Shown piece after piece: positions 6,159-9,404 of a stretch of 9,404 bases of DNA; the stretch's first letter is position 1; the number at the start of each line of letters is the position of its first letter. A model generated the notes under the pieces. The model worked only from the letters and a program-made list of their open reading frames with translations, ran no database searches and had not been told where the DNA came from. Both the position numbers and the translations under genes were made by a program. This DNA is from Ktedonobacter racemifer (GTDB lineage Bacteria > Chloroflexota > DTOL01 > JACQYG01). The DNA lies in the NCBI GenBank assembly GCA_020723545.1, contig DYIS01000085.1:1-9404 (forward strand), read 5' to 3'.

Positions 6159-8558
6159 GTGGTGGCCTATTCTACGAGACAAATTTATCGGAATGCAGGC
6201 ATGGTTAAAGGGAAGCTGACGGCAGTGGCTGGGCCCCGGGCCCTTCTGGGCCTTGCTTCAGGCACGCTCACTCTAGCCTTTGTGATATGGGTATACCGAG
6301 ATACCCTAACACTCGGCTATTTCTATGACGACCCCGGCAATTTGTTCTGGGCCCAATCCAAGTCGTTTGTCTCACTGTTCACTTCCGCCCAGGGATTTCA
6401 CTACTTTCGGCCGATGGGCTTTTTGCTCTGGAAGGTAACTGTGGGGCTAATGGGTACCCGGGACCCAGCAATCTATCACCTCTTGAACTTGTCTACACAC
6501 CTGGCTAACGTCATCTTGATTTGTATCCTGACACTGATGCTAACAAGACGAAGGCTGGTGACCTTCCTGTCCGGCATCTTTCTAGCGGTGCACCCGTACA
6601 ATTTCGACCTGGCTTACATCAGTACCCTATGGTATCCCCTCTCTACGCTTTTTGTGGCTGCCACTGTCTTTTTGTACGTGCGCGGCCGGGACAGCGCGAC
6701 GGTCTATCCATGGACGATCTTGGCCAGCTATCTGACCATGCTCTTGGCTTTGCTGACGCACGAAAGCGGAGTGGTTGCGATGGCCCTGATCGTGGCATAT
6801 GATCTCATTTCGTTCAGGTCACCAAGGATTACTCGGCGGACCCTTTTACGCTACATCCCATGCGGGGTTCTGACCGTCGTTTATCTGCTTTGGTGGCGGA
6901 TGGTGCCCAAGGACGCATTAGTACTGGCTCCTCACCACATCAGTGATGTTCTTCTCGGCGCCAAGCTTTTCCTGGAAGGCATGATTTTCCCCATGCTGTG
7001 GTCGTTGACGTGGCTTTCTCAGGTGTCCGGCATGGCGGCGGAGATCTTGGTTTACCCGCTGAGCCTTTTGTTGATCCTGGCGGGCCTCTTCGTGGCCAAA
7101 GGCACAAGAGCCGCAGTGGTCTTCTTTCTATGTTGGTGGGCTCTCGGGGCCTTGCCTGCCTTGGTCAACTTGCCGGCTGGCTACATCCTGGGTAGCCCTA
7201 GGCTCTTCTACATGTCCTCGGTAGGGGTTGCGGTGACGTGGGCTTTGGTCGTGGATGGTTTAGCCGATCTGGCCGCTGGCAACCGGAAAGCCCTTTTGGC
7301 CAAAGGGCGCCAATACCTGACCGCAGCCCTGCTCACTCTGGTTGTCCTGGCCCAAGCGGTTCCTTTCATCGAGGAGCGCGTCACCGCATATCGTCGAGGC
7401 AGCGACGTAATTAACGTGGCCACGGCGCAGGCAAAAAACCTAAAACCCGGTTCCACCTTGATTTACCTTAATCTCCCGGCATTCGTTCCGTTGGGGCCGC
7501 GCCGGCCTCCGGTGGATTTTCTGCCCCTCCATCCCGACATGGAGTCGCTGCTCAACGTCTTGGGACTGGGAGACCGGAAGGCGGGCGTCTATTATTCATG
7601 GGATTTCTCGAGAGCCGAGGCCGGCGACCCCAAGAAGGTGTTGCAGTGGAGTCACTTCGTCAAGGGCCAGCCCATCGGCATCTACGAGTTGGCAAAGAGA
7701 TCGGTGTTGGCGGACAAGGCTTGTCTTTTCGACTTCGAGTCCTGGCGATTGCTTGATATCGACCGGGACAGGATCCCCGACGAGGAACCTAGCAGCGCTC
7801 TGTCGCTGGTCAGGTATGCCAGGAGGCTTGTCCTGGAGGGAACCGCAGCGTATCTTTCCTGGCCCTTTGAACCGGGCATCTCCCTGCCCAAGGGGGCGGT
7901 CCAGCATCCAAGGGTGAAGACTTACGATGGCCGAAAAGTCCTGGTACTACCAGGCGGGCAAGACTCGGGCGCGCTCTACCTGGTTGATACATCCAGCGAC
8001 CAGAGCTCGCTGTCTGGTCTGCGCCGCGCCTACCCCAACGAGGTCCAGGTGCTTGGCGGCAAGGGGCCCGCTGCCAACCTGGCTGTCATCGAGGTTCGAA
8101 ACAAGTACCCGCCCTCCGCGGCTCCCAGCCACCCGTTGCGGGCGCGGTTGGGCTCCCTGGCCCAACTGATTGGCTTCGATCTGGATGAGCGAGCTCTCAA
8201 GCCCGGCGAGACCATCCACTTCACCATATACTGGCAAGCGGTATCGCCGGCTGATGTTGACTATACGGTGTTCACCCACCTGACTGGACCAGGAAAAGGG
8301 CCCACCGGAACGAAAATCTGGGCCCAGGCCGACGGCCAGCCCGGTGGTGGCTCGTATCCGACCAGTGCCTGGGACGCGGGCGAGATCATTTTAGACCGCT
8401 ATGAAATCCCCATCGCCAAAGATACTCCACCAGGCACTTATCAGATCGAGGTAGGCATGTATCTCCTGAAAACCATGCAGCGCCTGCCGGTGACTGGCCC
8501 CAGCGGGGAACAGCCAGGTGACCGGGTCGTCCTGGGCACAATTTCGGTGATTCAGTGA
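6159..8558 (+). CDS. TMTC-like GT-C membrane glycosyltransferase with C-terminal beta-sandwich (type B, intact DD)
   Basis: The longest frame starts at GTG 6159 (799 residues), but no good ribosome binding site precedes it. ATG 6201 (785 residues) has GGA eight bases upstream and gives a shorter N-terminal tail, so it is a good alternative. Counting from 6159, the first membrane segment (about 30-47) leads to a loop with the acidic pair D57-D58 (YFYDDPG). FRP follows at 83-85, YHLLN at 106-110 and HESG at 201-204. About 12-13 membrane segments end near 405. A soluble part with DGRKVLVLP (590-598) and ALYLVD (605-610) precedes the beta-sandwich module at about 662-798 (YTVFTHLTG, AQADGQPGG, SYPTSAW, PPGTY, GMYLLKT). 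These features fit a TMTC/PMT-like enzyme moving a lipid-linked sugar onto an acceptor outside the membrane. It is a paralog of the 1735-4125 protein but keeps the acidic pair. Its stop overlaps the next start by four bases (GTGA). Confidence 0.85.
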   Translation: MVAYSTRQIYRNAGMVKGKLTAVAGPRALLGLASGTLTLAFVIWVYRDTLTLGYFYDDPGNLFWAQSKSFVSLFTSAQGFHYFRPMGFLLWKVTVGLMGTRDPAIYHLLNLSTHLANVILICILTLMLTRRRLVTFLSGIFLAVHPYNFDLAYISTLWYPLSTLFVAATVFLYVRGRDSATVYPWTILASYLTMLLALLTHESGVVAMALIVAYDLISFRSPRITRRTLLRYIPCGVLTVVYLLWWRMVPKDALVLAPHHISDVLLGAKLFLEGMIFPMLWSLTWLSQVSGMAAEILVYPLSLLLILAGLFVAKGTRAAVVFFLCWWALGALPALVNLPAGYILGSPRLFYMSSVGVAVTWALVVDGLADLAAGNRKALLAKGRQYLTAALLTLVVLAQAVPFIEERVTAYRRGSDVINVATAQAKNLKPGSTLIYLNLPAFVPLGPRRPPVDFLPLHPDMESLLNVLGLGDRKAGVYYSWDFSRAEAGDPKKVLQWSHFVKGQPIGIYELAKRSVLADKACLFDFESWRLLDIDRDRIPDEEPSSALSLVRYARRLVLEGTAAYLSWPFEPGISLPKGAVQHPRVKTYDGRKVLVLPGGQDSGALYLVDTSSDQSSLSGLRRAYPNEVQVLGGKGPAANLAVIEVRNKYPPSAAPSHPLRARLGSLAQLIGFDLDERALKPGETIHFTIYWQAVSPADVDYTVFTHLTGPGKGPTGTKIWAQADGQPGGGSYPTSAWDAGEIILDRYEIPIAKDTPPGTYQIEVGMYLLKTMQRLPVTGPSGEQPGDRVVLGTISVIQ

Positions 8559-9404
8559 ACAGGTACTTGATGATTGCAGCTACCTGGGCCGTGGGAGGCC
8601 TCAAGAGACGATCCCTTACCTTTGTTCCACTCCTGGCGGTCCTAGCTCTGGCAACCACATTGCGCTTTTACCGCTTGGATGCTCAGAGCCTATGGTACGA
8701 CGAGGGGAACAGCGCGGTCCAGGCTCTGCGCGGGCTCACCGCTATAGCCCAACACGCCACGGCTGATATTCACCCCCCTTTCTACTACTATCTGCTTCAC
8801 TACTGGGTCGGAGTCTTTGGCTCCAGCGAGGCCGGCCTTAGGTCGCTTTCGGCCCTACTGGGCGTCTTGCTGGTCCTGGCTACTTACCGGTTGGGGAGCG
8901 AGCTTTTCGACCGGCGCGTGGGGCTCGTTGCCGCCCTCTTGGCTTCTGTCTCACCTTTCCAGATATACTACTCGCAGGAAGCTCGCATGTATGTCCTGCT
9001 GGCCTTGCTGGCCAGCCTGGCCCTGCTTTGCCTGGCGAGGTATTTTCGACTCTCCGGTGTCCCTAGCAGTGGGTTGGCGGCGCGGAAGGACTTTGGGTCC
9101 CCCTGTCTCTGTTTGGTTGCGTACGGTGTGTTTACGCTTTTGGCCCTCTATACCCAGTACGTGGCCTTTACCGTTGTAGTGACGAGCAACCTGGCCTTCG
9201 GAGCCTGGTTCCTGTGGCGTGCGCCGCGCCTTCCCTGGAAGACACTGGGGCAGTGGATGGTGGTGCATATCCTGATAGGTGTCTTTTACCTGCCGTGGCT
9301 CAGGCTGGTCTGGGCCCAGGTTCAAGCGTGGCCGGAGGGCGAGCCTTTTAGGCTGTGGTTCTTGCTCAAAGATGTCCTTCGGGTGTTTAGCTGGGGCTTA
9401 ACTG
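8555..9404 (+). CDS. GT39/PMT_2 membrane glycosyltransferase, N-terminal part (3' truncated by window edge)
   Basis: The frame is open to the window end and gives 283 residues. GTG 8555 overlaps the previous stop as GTGA, which fits translational coupling. ATG 8570 is an alternative, five codons shorter; neither has a strong ribosome binding site. After the first membrane segment (about 22-36) comes LRFYRLDAQSLWYDEGN, with D49-E50 as the likely catalytic acidic pair. DIHPPFYYYL follows at 71-80, GLRSLSALLG at 94-103 and SQEARMY at 140-146. All are typical of PMT_2/GT39 enzymes that use polyprenyl-phosphate sugars. Further membrane segments lie near 97-112, 122-137, 147-162, 186-205, 207-222 and 234-249. 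Family members usually have 500 or more residues, so roughly half is missing. The C-terminus is outside the window, so a beta-sandwich like that of its neighbours cannot be checked here. It belongs to a different branch from the gene at 4129-6123. Confidence 0.9.
   Translation, partial: MNRYLMIAATWAVGGLKRRSLTFVPLLAVLALATTLRFYRLDAQSLWYDEGNSAVQALRGLTAIAQHATADIHPPFYYYLLHYWVGVFGSSEAGLRSLSALLGVLLVLATYRLGSELFDRRVGLVAALLASVSPFQIYYSQEARMYVLLALLASLALLCLARYFRLSGVPSSGLAARKDFGSPCLCLVAYGVFTLLALYTQYVAFTVVVTSNLAFGAWFLWRAPRLPWKTLGQWMVVHILIGVFYLPWLRLVWAQVQAWPEGEPFRLWFLLKDVLRVFSWGLT

Noticed and set aside
6130..6219. Small frame of 29 codons (starts M-M-L-S-A-D-P) in the gap before the second type B gene
   Set aside because: No ribosome binding site is visible, it overlaps the start of the large gene in another frame, and nothing in the peptide is recognisable.
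6239..6252. GC-rich hairpin GGCCC-TTCT-GGGCC
   Set aside because: It lies inside the coding region for the first membrane segment and has no following T run, so it is not a terminator.
7291..7307. Near-palindrome CCCTTTTGGCCAAAGGG
   Set aside because: It is within a coding region with no T run or nearby gene boundary, and is probably incidental.
8555..9404. Possibility that the last gene is a third type B protein continuing the strict alternation
   Set aside because: Its YDEG, DIHPPFYYYL and SQEARMY motifs are those of classical PMT_2/GT39 enzymes, not the DD, FRP and HESG pattern of type B.

Overview
The window is a moderately GC-rich, tightly packed stretch with every recognised gene on the + strand. 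It holds five large polytopic membrane proteins of the GT-C glycosyltransferase type: a 5'-truncated one, three complete ones and a 3'-truncated one. No RNA gene, mobile element or CRISPR array was seen. Multi-copy GT39/PMT-like enzymes with a C-terminal beta-sandwich (YTVF-H, AQ-D, GxYPTxxW, PPGxY, GMY) are, from general knowledge, typical of Chloroflexota (Anaerolineae-like) genomes. That phylum is my best guess for the source; the assignment is inference, because there is no marker gene here.

Layout: (1) 1-1653, C-terminal part of a GT39/ArnT-like protein (type A) with two beta-sandwich modules. (2) 1654-1734, a short gap with a well-spaced sigma70-like promoter candidate and a good ribosome binding site. 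(3) 1735-4125, a TMTC-like GT-C protein (type B) that lacks the first acidic residue of the expected catalytic pair. (4) 4126/4129-6123, a type A protein with an intact FDE motif, starting right after gene 2. (5) 6124-6200, a second short gap with a weaker promoter candidate. (6) 6159 or 6201-8558, a second type B protein with an intact DD pair. (7) 8555-9404, the N-terminal part of a classical GT39/PMT_2 protein (YDEG, DIHPPFYYYL, SQEARMY), overlapping gene 4 by four bases and running off the window.

The order is therefore A | B-A | B-A'. Each type B gene follows a gap with a possible promoter and is tightly coupled to the A gene behind it. This looks like tandem duplication of a two-gene glycosyltransferase cassette. 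All four proteins whose C-termini are visible end in the same extracytoplasmic module, five copies in total. The shared module, the alternating order and the one copy with a damaged active site are the main points of interest. They suggest several membrane glycosyltransferases acting on a common envelope glycan or glycoprotein, using lipid-linked sugars, with the C-terminal modules outside the membrane. Substrate and product cannot be read from the sequence.
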